Position numbers and translations under genes: made by a program. The notes under the pieces were generated by a model that did no database searches, was not told the origin of the DNA, and saw nothing but the letters and a program-made list of their open reading frames with translations. Positions 46,945 through 58,056 of a DNA stretch of 64,000 nt are shown here, in pieces. Source of the stretch: Calliopum simillimum. Lineage: Eukaryota; Arthropoda; Insecta; Diptera; Lauxaniidae. Numbering within the stretch: the first letter of the stretch is position 1; each line of letters begins with the position of its first letter. Where the stretch lies: assembly GCA_951812925.1 (NCBI GenBank), contig OX638369.1:42403061-42467060 (forward strand). Direction: 5' to 3'.

Positions 46945-47605
46945 TTTTTGTTTTGTTAGTTTTGCTTAAATCATTTATTTAAAATAAATTAAAATTTGGT
47001 CTTAAAACACTTAAATAAGGTTTTCAAAAATCTAACATAAATTTTTAGTGTTGCCACTGGTTATTTTAGAAAATCTTATTTAATTCTTTTGTTTTTTGAC
47101 TAAGTTGAAATTTTTGGTTTTGGAAATGCTCAGTTAAACATTTAAAAATTGCACAAAATCATGTGGCATCCATGTAAGTTTTTTTTTTTGGATTTTTCAA
47201 AAGTTTTTTTTTGAGCGTTTTGATACTAAAATTTTATTTTAATTTTTTAAATATATTGTTTAAGAGAAACTTAAAAAAAACGAAAAAACATGTGGCAACC
47301 CTGATAACTTATGCTCAGTTTTAAAAAGTGTTCTAGAAGCTACAGTCATCATATTCTTTACCCTCAAGTAATAAAAAAATAGGTGGGGCAAAAAAAGGCA
47401 TGTTTTGGTACATTTTACGGAGATTCACCATTGTACAAACCTCAGAATACAAATTTCTATAACCCTTGACCTTGAGCATGAATTCTGGTCCTACAAGATT
47501 TCTTCATTTTCTTAATTAGGTGTAGACAAACAAAATATGATATGAGATATAATGAAACTGCGAGAATCATTAAGAAAATCAATAAAATGACCGAATAAAT
47601 AAACA

Positions 47606-48887
47606 ATATATGAAGCAAAACACGCCAAGTGTACCAGGTTTAAATTTTTTTATCTCCGATTTCGCTTAAATTTGACAATATGGTAGATCCGATATGCAAG
47701 AACAACACTACGGGAGGATTTGATCCTAGTACCATTAGTTGTTAAAACACAGAGTGTTGAAGTTGGCGTTTTTAATCATTTTCATGAAAAGGGTGTTTTT
47801 TCAAAAATGTATGGATGACACTTAAGTTTGTCAATTGATAAATCTAAGTTACTGGTCTCATTTATTATGAAGTTTTCTTTTTATAAAAAAATATTTCTTG
47901 GTGAAAAAATTATTTTTTCACCAAAATTTTTTACACTTTAAAATACTTTTGAATTTTTTTTAAGAAAACCCCCTCAGATTTTTTTTAAAAATACTTTAAA
48001 TTAAAGCATAATTTATAGGCTTTAAAATGATGTATGATTGAAGATGGGATTCAGGCGCTACATGGGTGTTTTTGGCTTTTGAAGGCCCGCTGAAGGCAAA
48101 AATCTTTTTTTACTCGAGAGGAAAGCATCTTACGTAAAAAGTGTCCAAAGCAAAAAATGCTTAGAATCGTCTACGTGTGATTTTTTTTGGAATTCTTTGG
48201 AAAGCTAAAAAAAAAACTTCTTTCCTTTCAATAATTTTTGCAAAAATAAAAAAAAATTAAATTTTTCAAAAATTATTCAAAAAAAAAAAAAGTTTTAAAA
48301 AATTTAAAAAAAATCACACGTAGACGATTCTAAGCATTTTTTGCTTAGTACACTTTTTACGTAAGATGCTTTCCTCTCGAGTAAAAAAAGATTTTTGCCT
48401 TCAGCGGGCGTTCAAAAGCCAAAAACAGCCATGTAACGTCTGAATCCCATCTTGAGTCATACATCTTTTTAAAGCCTATAAATTATGCTTTAATTTAAAG
48501 TATTTTTAAAAAATCGAAGGGGGGTTTTTTTAAAAAAAATTCAAAAGTATTTTTAAGTGTAAAAAATTTTGGTGAAAAAATAATTTTTTCACCAAGAAAT
48601 ATTTTTTTATAAAAAGAACACTTCATAATAAATGGGACCGGTAACTTAGATTTATCAATTTACAAACTTTAGTGTAATCCATACATTTTTGAAAAAACAC
48701 CCTTTTCATGAAATCGACTAAAAACGCCAACTTCAACACCCTGTATTTTAACAACCAATGGTACTAGGACCAAATCCTCCCGGATTGTTGTTTTTGCACA
48801 CCGGATCTACCATATCGCCAGATTTGAGCGAAATCAGAGACACGAAAATTTAAACCTGGTACACTTGGCGTGTTTTGCTTCATATAT
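47606..48887. mobile_element. 1.28-kb near-perfect palindrome (snapback element)
   Basis: ATATATGAAGCAAAACACGC at 47606 is the exact inverse of the sequence ending at 48887. The arms continue with high identity for about 600 bases to a centre near 48246, with a short A-rich loop. Shared landmarks include GTGTACCAGGTTTAAATTTT and ACGTAGACGATTCTAAGC. No frame above 60 codons. The high arm identity suggests recent formation or gene conversion between the arms. Confidence 0.8.
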
Positions 48888-51175
48888 GAATTCCACTACA
48901 AAAACTACAAAAATATGAAGAATGTGTTTAAAGGACAGAATCAATAGATGCTTGAATAATGGACAGAAATAAAAAAGGCTAAGCGAAGAAAAAATAAACC
49001 GAAACAATCTATAAAAAGTATCTGGAAATTACAGGCAAACATAGTTCGAAAGAAATTAGAATACATGAAAAAAAAAAAAAAAACAACAACAAAAAAAAAA
49101 AAAAAGAAAAACAGAAAATAGAGATAAATTAAACGGTTATTAAAAGAAAAAAGAAGGCTGCTATGGACATAAATATGGGTCAGCAGAAAATTTCATTTGC
49201 AATGGTTTGGAAAGATACGTCGTTAAACATGCAAACAGTGAAAATAAACAAAAAACTTACATCATGCCAACTACAAGCGAGAAAATGAAATAAAAAAAAA
49301 TTACAGTTTTTTTTTTAAATATCGCAAATTTATTGCAGACAGCAAATTATTTTTAGTTTGAAATATTGCCAATATATCAATTTCATACACAGACCTTACT
49401 GGGAAAACTTTTCTACTTGATAATGTGCAAAAAATATTGATGTAAAGATAGTTTGTTGTAAGATGTATTTAAAGTGTTTATTTAGCACTGAACTTTTCGA
49501 TTCCAAGATATTTTCCACGCCTAAGTTAAATTCTCAGTCGATAATGTGAAACTTAAAGGTGTAGAAGTAAATAAACAATGTTTATTTGAAATTATATATT
49601 TTTACAGCGTGTTTTCACATATGTAAATAATTAAAAATGTTTTCTGTTGATTGAAAATCGAAGACTGGAAATTTTGGTATATTTCTACTTGTTTCGATTT
49701 TAATATCAAACTTCTAAAATTTGTATAAGAATCTTCTGATTTTCACTCAAAATAACTTAGCTGCTTTCTTCATAACTTATAATCTGAAGCTTAAATTTAA
49801 ATATCTACAAGAATATAAACTTTTGATAAGAAATTGGTAAAAGAATTTGCAAGAACTGAAAAAGTTTGTATGTACGTATATGCAAACAACAACAAAATAA
49901 AACACCTAAGGAAGCAGACGCACTTGGTACAACAAATAATCTACATACGAGTAGATTGGGAACACTTTGAGGCCACAAAATAAAAAAAAAATGCGCCAAG
50001 ACAAAAGTGGTAGATACCAACGTATGGTGGTATATGTATGTATATGTGTAAGTGTGACAAATTACCTCAATTTATGTTTACACATGTTGGAAAATGTTTA
50101 CAAAATTATTATCAGCCAAATAACTCTTGTCTTATGGTAAAAAATGTAAAAAAAAACAGAGAACAAAAACTCAGAAAACTTGAAAAACACTTTCAAATGC
50201 AGAATAAAAGTCAAATAATGAAAAAAAGCAAAAACAAAAAAATAAACAAAAAGTGAATCAACCGTAAAATTAAAATAAAAGTTAAAAATAAAAAAGAAGC
50301 AGAAAAGAGATAAAAATGTAAGCCAAAGATGGTCTTCAAGTGCCCCATGTTATCAACTTTTAACAGACTTTGGCGACAGAGTCACCAAACAGTGACGCGA
50401 CTACGATTGCGGGAAAAACAATGTTTTGAGGAAAGGGGCAAGCGTAGAGTGGTTGTCGTAACTACTTCTGTTAAAAATGCATGAATGTCAAAGAATTGAC
50501 TTAAGCACATTTTCAGAAATACATACTTACATGTATCGGATTAGATAAAAAGTTTTCTTTGTTTACGTGATAGCAAAGACTGTTGTGCTTGTTTTCAAAA
50601 AGTGTTAGCACTTGTGCCAGTGTCATCAATATCTTTCATTTGTTCAAGCACTTGGCAACTCTTTACACTTTAACACCTTATTGTAGCACTTAGAGACTTT
50701 TTTATCGAAATATACTTGGGATTCTCAAGTGAATCCAAATTAAATTAACCCGCAACGTAACTCAATTTTGCATTTTTTTGTCTTTCGTGTCATAATACAT
50801 AAATACACACCCAATGCTTGCATGCCAACCCAAATGGATTAGGATATTTTAGATCAGATATAGAGTTGAGAGTTGTAATGAAGTTGTCCGTTTTTCAACT
50901 GAACTTTTAAGTCTAAAATTGAGGTTCAATCTTTGTTTGAGAGTTTAGTTTTAGTCAATAGCCATACTTGCTTAGAACTTGTTTTTGATATTCTAAGATC
51001 GAATGCTGAACGATATAGCCAACAATTTTCAGGAGTGAAATTTTTGAGATTTTTACCGTTTACTAAATACATCGTTATACTAATAAATTAAATACATCAG
51101 CATTGACAAAGAGTTAAAGCATCGAAAGCCTGCATTTGAGATTTTAAGCTGGTAAAAGCTTTTTCTTATGTCAGT
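48888..51175. other. No gene seen
   Basis: A-rich DNA (49069-49105) and no recognised elements. The frame 50038-50256 is lysine-rich low complexity. Confidence 0.5.
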
Positions 51176-51254
51176 CCGATGACCGCCATGTGCGTTATTG
51201 CTCAAATCCATGTTAGTAAGTCGACAGGTAGTGCTTACCTGCCTTCAATAACGA

Positions 51255-52205
51255 TGCACCGCTGGCACTTTCACTCAGAAAAAATCTACATTTCATGGGT
51301 ATTTGAAGTTAATGCGCCATCTGTCGTAACTATTTCGAAGTGATTCCGAAAATTCCAGACTGGTAATTATTCTGTGGAAGATGAACCTCGAGAAAGCCGG
51401 CAAAAATATTCGACTGATAAAACAAGTGTAGCTTTGGTGAAGTTTTAAATTGACAAAGATCCAAGATCGACCCAGGAAATCGTTGCATGCCATGGCTGTG
51501 TCGCGAATATTAAAAAATCATCTCGGATACACGAAGAAATCTGCACGATGGGTTCCTAGAATTTTAAGTGATACTTAGGAAGAGGCACGTTTGCATTTTT
51601 CTAAGTATTTTCTTGAAAAGTCAAAAATGGAGTCTAATACTTTCAAGAAAATTGCAACAGGTGATTAAGCATGGTTTTACAAATACCACCCTGAAACCAA
51701 AAAAGAATTCATGGTATGGAGCCCAGAAGGTGCAAATCTATCTATTAAAGCAAAGCAACAAAAGTACTGATATCAGTTTACTTCACCAGAGAGAAAGTTG
51801 TAGCTGCTATTCCTTTATATAAAGGTCAGACGGTTACTGCTAAGTGGTAAACTGAAACCTGCTTACCAAAAGTTTTCCAAAAATTTATTGGGAAAACGCC
51901 AAAAAGTAGCTACGCCGCTACATTCTACATCACGATAATGCGCCAGCGTACACTGCTGAAAAAACTAACGATTTTGTTTGGCTTTCAGGCATCGAAGAAA
52001 TTCGTCCAGCACCTTATTCCCCAGACCTAGTGCCTTGAGAGGGAGAGTCTTCAACAGCAATGAGGAGGTAATAAATGCGGTTAATGATGAAATTGTAAAA
52101 CTGCAAAAAGACGATTTTGAAGACTTTTTTTTAAGATGGATTTATCGACTTCAAAAATGTATCAAAATAAATGGCGATTACGTTGCAAGCAGAACAAAGT
52201 TATAA
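51255..52205 (+). pseudogene. Degenerate mariner transposase relic
   Basis: Across all three plus frames the order of mariner motifs is kept. There is an N-terminal SVEDEPRESR-like segment (about 51380) and RWVPRILS (about 51548). The catalytic-domain start AWFYKYHPETKKEFMVWSPE follows (about 51672), then YIHHDNAPAYTAEKT (about 51930), PAPYSPDLVP (about 52008) and a tail RVFNSNEEVINAVND...RWIYRLQKCI near 52045-52160. At least seven stops and a deletion after PDLVP separate these. All three catalytic regions are still recognisable, but the gene is long dead. Terminal repeats were not identified. Confidence 0.8.
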
Positions 52206-53516
52206 ATTTAAAAAATTTGTTGTCCAGTTTTTTCACTTCTACTTAAAGCTGCTTTAGACTATCTGAGGAGTCATATAAATGTCTCGGAAAATTCTGAAAA
52301 AATTCACCCGTATTTTTTAGACGATTCCAAGCATTTGATGCCATATACATTTTTTTCGAAAGATGCCATGTTTTTCTCTATAACTGAAAAAAGTATTGCA
52401 AATCACACTACTATATAGTACATCGTCCCTATACAAGTGAAAAGTCTAAGTAAGTTTTGAGATAATTGATGCTCAAAAAATTAAATTGTTAATAACTTTT
52501 GAACTAATACCGAATACTCAATTTTTTTCTGGGATATAATTCCTAGACATATGGCGGATAAGTTGCTTAATTTTTTATTTATTTGAAATAGGGATTTTCA
52601 ATATTCCCCGGTCAGTGTTAAATATTTTAGAAAAAAATTTTTTCCAAAATCCTTGCTAGTTGCTACAAAAACTCATTTTTCTTGAAAGCCTTATTAAAGT
52701 TTTTACGCTTAAATTCTTAGGTGGCTCGTTTGAAATATGTTTGTCCTACATCATTTTTATGCCTACTTGAAAACACTTGGGATCGCACTCCCATCCCTTT
52801 GCAAAGCACTACCTAAACATATTGCCTGCTGCTGTTGCAAATTGAATTTAAAAATCTTGAAATTACATTATGCTCATTTTTTGCCATATTTTGTTGCTAT
52901 TTATTCGAATAAAGCCAAGGATATTAATAGAAGGCTGACAATAAGACAAACAGCCCCCATTTGTAACATTTGGATTTGGGATGGGGTGCTACAGTTTCTT
53001 TGCATGTTTTCATAATATCGGCATTTTATGATTTTCTTTATGGATTATGAGCGGATTTATTTTTGATTTTATTTGAATATTTACTTTGAATAATTTAAAA
53101 GTGTGAAATTAAATTCGAGAATGAGCAAAAAAATATAATAAAAAATTCTGATTTATGACATTTGATATGACGCAATATTGTTCAAAATTTAATGTAGGTA
53201 AATGTAAAAATTTTTAATGCAATACATAAACGTTTTACACAAGAAAAAATTCTTTGACTATTTTGATTTTTACAGAAAAATTTCATACGTTTGTATGATA
53301 GATAGCGCCGAAATTTAGATTCATTAAGAAACCAATTCAGAAGTTAGAAGGACTCTTAAAAATTATATCTGCATAACTTTTTTTATTTTGAGTATAACCC
53401 ATGAAGCACTTTTGATTCTACTGAAGACCTATTTTGGCTAAAAAAAACATGTTCTTTGGTCATAGGGTAAACGCTAGAGATATGGCACCCTTTTTGTTAA
53501 ACTGCTATTGGGTGTA
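52206..53516. other. No gene; fragment of a foldback module
   Basis: About 52270-52375 (TTTTTTAGACGATTCCAAGC and flanks) resembles modules in the palindromes at 35.3 kb and 48.2 kb. The frame 52737-53015 shows no domain. Confidence 0.45.
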
Positions 53517-53661
53517 CAACTTAAAAACCGGAATTTGACGGTGGATGTCCATACTAACAAATATCGTGAAAGCTCGAACTTTATATATATATATCATTTT
53601 GAAGATACATTTGACAGCTGTCAAAATCAGTCAACAAAACAATTTTATCTTATTTTTCACG

Positions 53662-54499
53662 ATGAATAACTTCGAAAATTGGAGAAAAAGACAGCATTTG
53701 CGGGAGGTTCTGTTGGGTCATTTTTTTGCAAAGAAAACTGCTGCGGAAAGTCATAGTTTGCTTGTAGAAGTTCATGGGGACTATGCTCCAGCTGAATCAA
53801 GCTGTCGTGAGTGGTTTCGACTGTTTAAAAGTGGTGATTTTGATGTCGAAGACAAAGAACGTCCTGGTCAGGACCAGCTAGGTGTGATCCATTATGAGTT
53901 GTTGCCAGGTGGTCAAACCATTAATGCTCAACTCTATCGTCAACAATTGATCCGATTGAAGCAGAAAATCCAGGCAGAGCGGCCAACGTATGCGACCAGA
54001 CACGAGTCAATCATTTTTTACCACGATAACGCTCGGCCACATATTGCTGCCCCAGTCAAAAATTACCTGGAAAACAACGGATGGGAAATCTATACAAATT
54101 TTGCCTCACCCGCCTTATAGCCCAGAACTTGCACCATCAGACTACCATTTGTTCCGATCAATGCAGAATGACACGAGTCAATCATTTTTTACCACGATAA
54201 CGCTCGGCCACATATTGCTGCCCCAGTCAAAAATTACCTGGAAAACAACGGATGGGAAATCTATACAAATTTTGCCTCACCCGCCTTATAGCCCAGAACT
54301 TGCACCATCAGACCACCATTTGTTCCGATCAATGCAGAATGTCCTATCAGGAATACGGTTCACTTAAGTTCAAGATATCGAAAATTGGCTCGATTCATTT
54401 TTGGCCGCCAAGCCGGCGCAATTTTTTTGGGATGGAATTCATAAATTGCCTGAAAGATGGAGAAATGTTGTAGCTTCCAATGGACAATACTTTGAATAA
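53662..54499 (+). pseudogene. Mariner transposase, N-domain kept, middle deleted, catalytic block duplicated
   Basis: ATG at 53662 opens MNNFENWRKRQHLREVLLGH with the HTH segment (KKTAAESHSLLVEVHGDYAP) and REWFRLFKSGDFDVED. After ERPG a deletion jumps to DQLGVIHYELLPGGQTINAQ, losing the linker and the first catalytic D. The HDNARPH and SPELAPSDYHLFRS blocks follow with a frameshift between them. The stretch 53999-54169 is repeated in tandem at 54170-54340. The C-terminal end (ENWLDSFLAAKPAQFFWDGI, stop at 54497-54499) is in yet another frame. It is non-functional as a protein. Confidence 0.87.
53999..54340. repeat. 171-bp tandem duplication inside mariner
   Basis: Two copies, 53999-54169 and 54170-54340, differ at a single base that I could find (ACTACC versus ACCACC, a TAC/CAC codon). 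171 is 57 codons, so the duplication alone keeps frame. Confidence 0.92.
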
Positions 54500-54566
54500 A
54501 ATATATTGTAACATTTTTCCACAATAAAGCATCAAATTTCGCTAAAAAATTCCGGTTTTTAAGTTG

Positions 54567-54998
54567 TATAATATAAATCAGAATTAAAAGAGATTTTTAA
54601 AAAAACTTAGCACAAATTTATTCTTTTATTAATTTAAAACAAAAAAAAGTACTTCAACCAGAATAAAAATTATTGCAAATATGTTTTTTCTTCATTTAAA
54701 AAAAAAAATGCTATAAAGTGCCAAAACACCCGACACTACGGGTGATAAGGCACCATATCATGGGTGATTTGGCACTTCTGCCACAATTGTTGCATGTATG
54801 CACATATGATGAACATGTTTCATATAACCACATATACATACATACGCATTTGATCCAATCGGCTTTTTAAGGGTTTGCCCATGTTCTTCTTCTTCTTTCA
54901 ACGCATTCATTTTCGCCTAAATTTTCAGGCTCATCAGATTCATCTTGAAATGCAACATTTTCATTAGCTTAATCGGAAGAAGCATAGTAAGTTACCAA
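54567..54998. other. Short intergenic stretch with AAGTGCC palindrome
   Basis: AAGTGCCAAAACACCCG at 54717 and GGGTGATTTGGCACTT ending at 54776 are inverted, with another GGGTGAT copy between. Lying just beyond the pogo-like C-terminus, it may be that element's terminal repeat. Confidence 0.4.
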
Positions 54999-55482
54999 CT
55001 AGCGTTTATCAATTTTCTTCTTTGGTTGTGTTTTTCTTTTCAAATTTTTTGATTTCTGCTGGACTACATTTTCGCAAGACGTTAGAATCCTTGCCGTTTG
55101 TTTTCTTGTGCTCGGCTTAGAATTGTTCGATTTCGTTGGTACAGACGATATTTCTTTTAAGACATTTTCATGCTTTTCAAGCATATTCTAGAGAAAACCT
55201 CAAATAAGTCAAATAAAAATGCTAACAAAATCATTGAAGGTCCTGCCTGACTAAAATTCTACGGCTCTGTGGTACATTGAAGCACTTCAGAAATATTTTG
55301 CCCTTGATTTTTCTCAATGCAATTCTGTATAAAAGCGTGATCTGAATTTTTATTAGGACTGAAAGGGTAAATACCAGAAGATGAAAATCCAGAAGTAACG
55401 TTTGAAACACTTGCTTGGTTCATGCCTCACACAAAAGCTGAATGTGCTTGGTTCTAGAATGCTATCCTCGATGATGAGCCCA
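54999..55482 (-). pseudogene. C-terminal remnant of a pogo/Tigger-like transposase, cut by an LTR element
   Basis: On the minus strand, NQASVSNVTSGFSSSGIYPF (about 55417 down to 55360) matches the ISGFRxTGIYPF region typical of DDE_1 (pogo/Tigger/jerky-like) transposases. A basic tail with ARILTS and a run of lysines follows and ends at 54999-55001. A TGA lies just before the motif and a TAG-type stop plus frame change near 55260-55190. The HTH, CENP-B and catalytic parts would lie above 55482, where the gypsy-type LTR begins, so the element was broken by that insertion or lost its remainder. Confidence 0.6.
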
Positions 55483-58056
55483 TGTGTAATGGTCCTTCTG
55501 TCTTATATCTGACTGACGTCAGAATGAACGTTATAAAAAAAAACCCAAAAATGGTCGTTTGTTGAAGCCAGAATATAACCCTAAAAGTTCTACCAGAAAA
55601 GCTCTCTGACTTCACCTAAATCAATAGTTAAATAACGTTCTTGGCATATAAAAGCTTACGGGTGTGCACATCTAGCTATGCTCTTGCTAGCTCGTCGAAT
55701 TGTCGGGGATCTTGTTTCACCCTTATACACCTAGACATTACCACATTTAATTTTATGTGCACTTTGAGGTAGAGGAGTGAAAGGAAAAGGAAATGCGATT
55801 ACTTTAGAAGCAAAAATTAAAAGAACCGGAAATTTAGGCTGAAACTAATACAGAATCTAAGTGCTACCTATAAGATAGGGTACGCATGATGTTATTGCGC
55901 CCCGTCGTCTGTACCCTCCCATCCTTGGCAATTATCGACATTGGTTTAAATTGCCCCAAAACCAAGTTTGATTATGTGATCATACCATTACCTTATTCAT
56001 GCTGCACCTTTACACGGGCGAAACCGAATGACTCAAAACAACATTATTTCAATTCTCAGAGAACAACTAAATTCATAATTTTATTGAGTATAACAGTTTT
56101 ATGCTCATTGTATAACAATTATAGTTATGCTTAGAAGAGTGCTAGGTTAATACCTGCAGAGAGCTAATAGAGATATTATATACGCGCGAGAAAATTCATT
56201 TAAACGAGAAACGAAGAGAGTGTTTGCAAACTCATTGCAACAACAATATAATGCAAGCTTTCATCTTAACTCAATTTAAAAGTATCTGAAGTTCGATTTG
56301 AAATTTTTAAACTACAAATGTAGGGTGTTCAAAAAAAATAGTTTAAACCTCGATTAGGTATTTATGTATAAATTATTTAAATCTTAAATATAATTAGTTT
56401 TAGGATTCATTTAGTAATTTGATATAACATTATTATTTTAAAGTATTTCAATTCAAATTTAATTTAAATATCACATCTTTATGAGATTATGATTACGTAT
56501 TCAGGGAAAATCAAATTAATTCTATCTAATCATTTTCAAACCAAATTATTATGATTATAAGCAATTTTAAATGATTAATAATAATATATATAATTGATTA
56601 TCTTACGACTTACAAAGTTGAGTATCCATCGTGGAAATCGGTGGGCCCAGCGAAAATTCGATGCGATGTTGTTGTATTATACATACTTAAGTTTATGGTT
56701 TAATTCAAAATTCAGTAAATCATAATAATTTAAGTAATTAATTGAGTTTTCCTTTTACAATATAAAAATATGAATTTAACTTGAGCAAATCTGTTTGAAA
56801 AAATTACAAGTCTTAAATTACGATATAAATTTAAGGTGTGATTATCTCATTATGTTTTTAGACAAAATGAAACTAAATTTAACAAAATTAGTTTTTAAAA
56901 AAAATTTAAAATTTAGTAAAGAAATATTTTTTTTTAAGATGAAGAACCGATAGCCGCAGCTTTGATGATCTTTGAGGAATGTTGAATTTAATGAAAGGTT
57001 ATTTCAATGCCAAACTCCATGTGGACTTGAGGCCTAACCTCGAAAAATATAACGGGTTTGAGCACCCCACGGAGCCCTAAATGACGACATTTTGTCATTA
57101 CAATGTGCACTGTATTTTTAAATAAATTTCATTAAAAACTCACCAAACCCAATAAAATTATGTTTCTGGACAAATAATCCGTGATAATTTCCACTTTGAA
57201 GCGCCAATTCGTATGTCGGGAAATCTTAAATACGGACTCTCGGAGTCTCGAATCTAGGTTTTTGCGCCTTTTATCCACGGTAGATTAGGTCAATTAATCA
57301 TCAATTATTGTGGATTAAATTCATTTAATTTAACACAATCTTAAACTTTTTAACTATGTTTTTATGAAAAATATGTATTTTTTTTAAATTTTTCTAAACA
57401 CGCGTTTTCAATATAGGTATGTATAACTACAATTTTATATTTACGAAACTTGATGTTTCTCGTATGGAGTTTTGATCAGAAAGAAAAATTCAATAAGCTA
57501 ATAAAATCGACTTAGTCAAATTGTAAGTAATTTAGTACACTTACTGTAAATGTCGATATCGAAAATACACATTGCGGAATACACATGACCATCTCGGCTT
57601 ATATGTACTTTGCATAAATTATGCGCGAAAGTTCCCTACACTTCTAACTTCAATGCCTTATTTCCATAGGTTGAAATGAAACATTTATGACCAAAAATAT
57701 ATTAGAGATAGCTTAGGAATCGAACTTTATGTCTAAGAAGTTTCTTAGCAAGTAAATCAATGAAAATCACGAACATCAAAATGTTACATTTTATCTCAGT
57801 AACTTTAATGTCGACTGTAGGGTTACAATCAAAAGTATGCACAATAAAATTGAACGGATTATTGTGACCGTATACGTATATATATTAAGCCTTAAGCTTA
57901 GTGTAAAGCAAAATAACTCTATGCGGGAGTTTCCATGCAAATGGGTAGTAACAAAAAAAACAATGATATCAGAAAAATAATTGGCCATTACAAAGCAGGT
58001 AATGTGTTATAGAAAATTCTAATTTTTAAAGAGACATTAGCTGAAAAGGGACAATT
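55483..58056 (-). repeat. 3' LTR plus 3' untranslated region, boundary not resolved
   Basis: The LTR's outer end is fixed at 55483 by identity to 63922-64000. Its inner end cannot be placed because the 5' copy leaves the window. A purine-rich tract on the minus strand near 55913-55923 (GGATGGGAGGG) is one candidate polypurine tract, and 57640 (TGTAGGG after GAAGTTAGAAG) is another; both are weak. A TATA-like TATATAATA lies near 56180 on the minus strand. The short frame at 57791-57988 has no domain. Confidence 0.6.

Larger units (their letters stand above)
45204..47432. mobile_element. Repeat K, second member of the J family, carrying a DINE-1-like insertion
   Basis: The ends GTGGGTGATTCTTC (45204) and GGAGATTCACC (47419-47429) are inverted and match the ends of J. 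Internal homology to J is in reverse orientation. It carries the Helitron remnant and two direct copies of a 200-base unit that J lacks, and retains the empty site for the MITE in J. Confidence 0.58.
53517..54566 (+). mobile_element. Mariner element with deletion and internal tandem duplication
   Basis: Perfect 20-bp inverted ends CAACTTAAAAACCGGAATTT, flanked by TA at 53515-53516 and 54567-54568. Length is 1050 bp. Perfect ends with a wrecked gene suggest it could still be moved by a helper. Confidence 0.88.

Noticed and set aside
53545..53661. Upstream extension of the mariner frame to 53545
   Set aside because: It runs through the untranslated end near the terminal repeat; the motif-bearing protein starts at the ATG at 53662.
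55886..57988. Envelope gene between pol and the 3' LTR
   Set aside because: No minus-strand frame above 65 codons and no transmembrane or signal-like segment in the element's sense direction.
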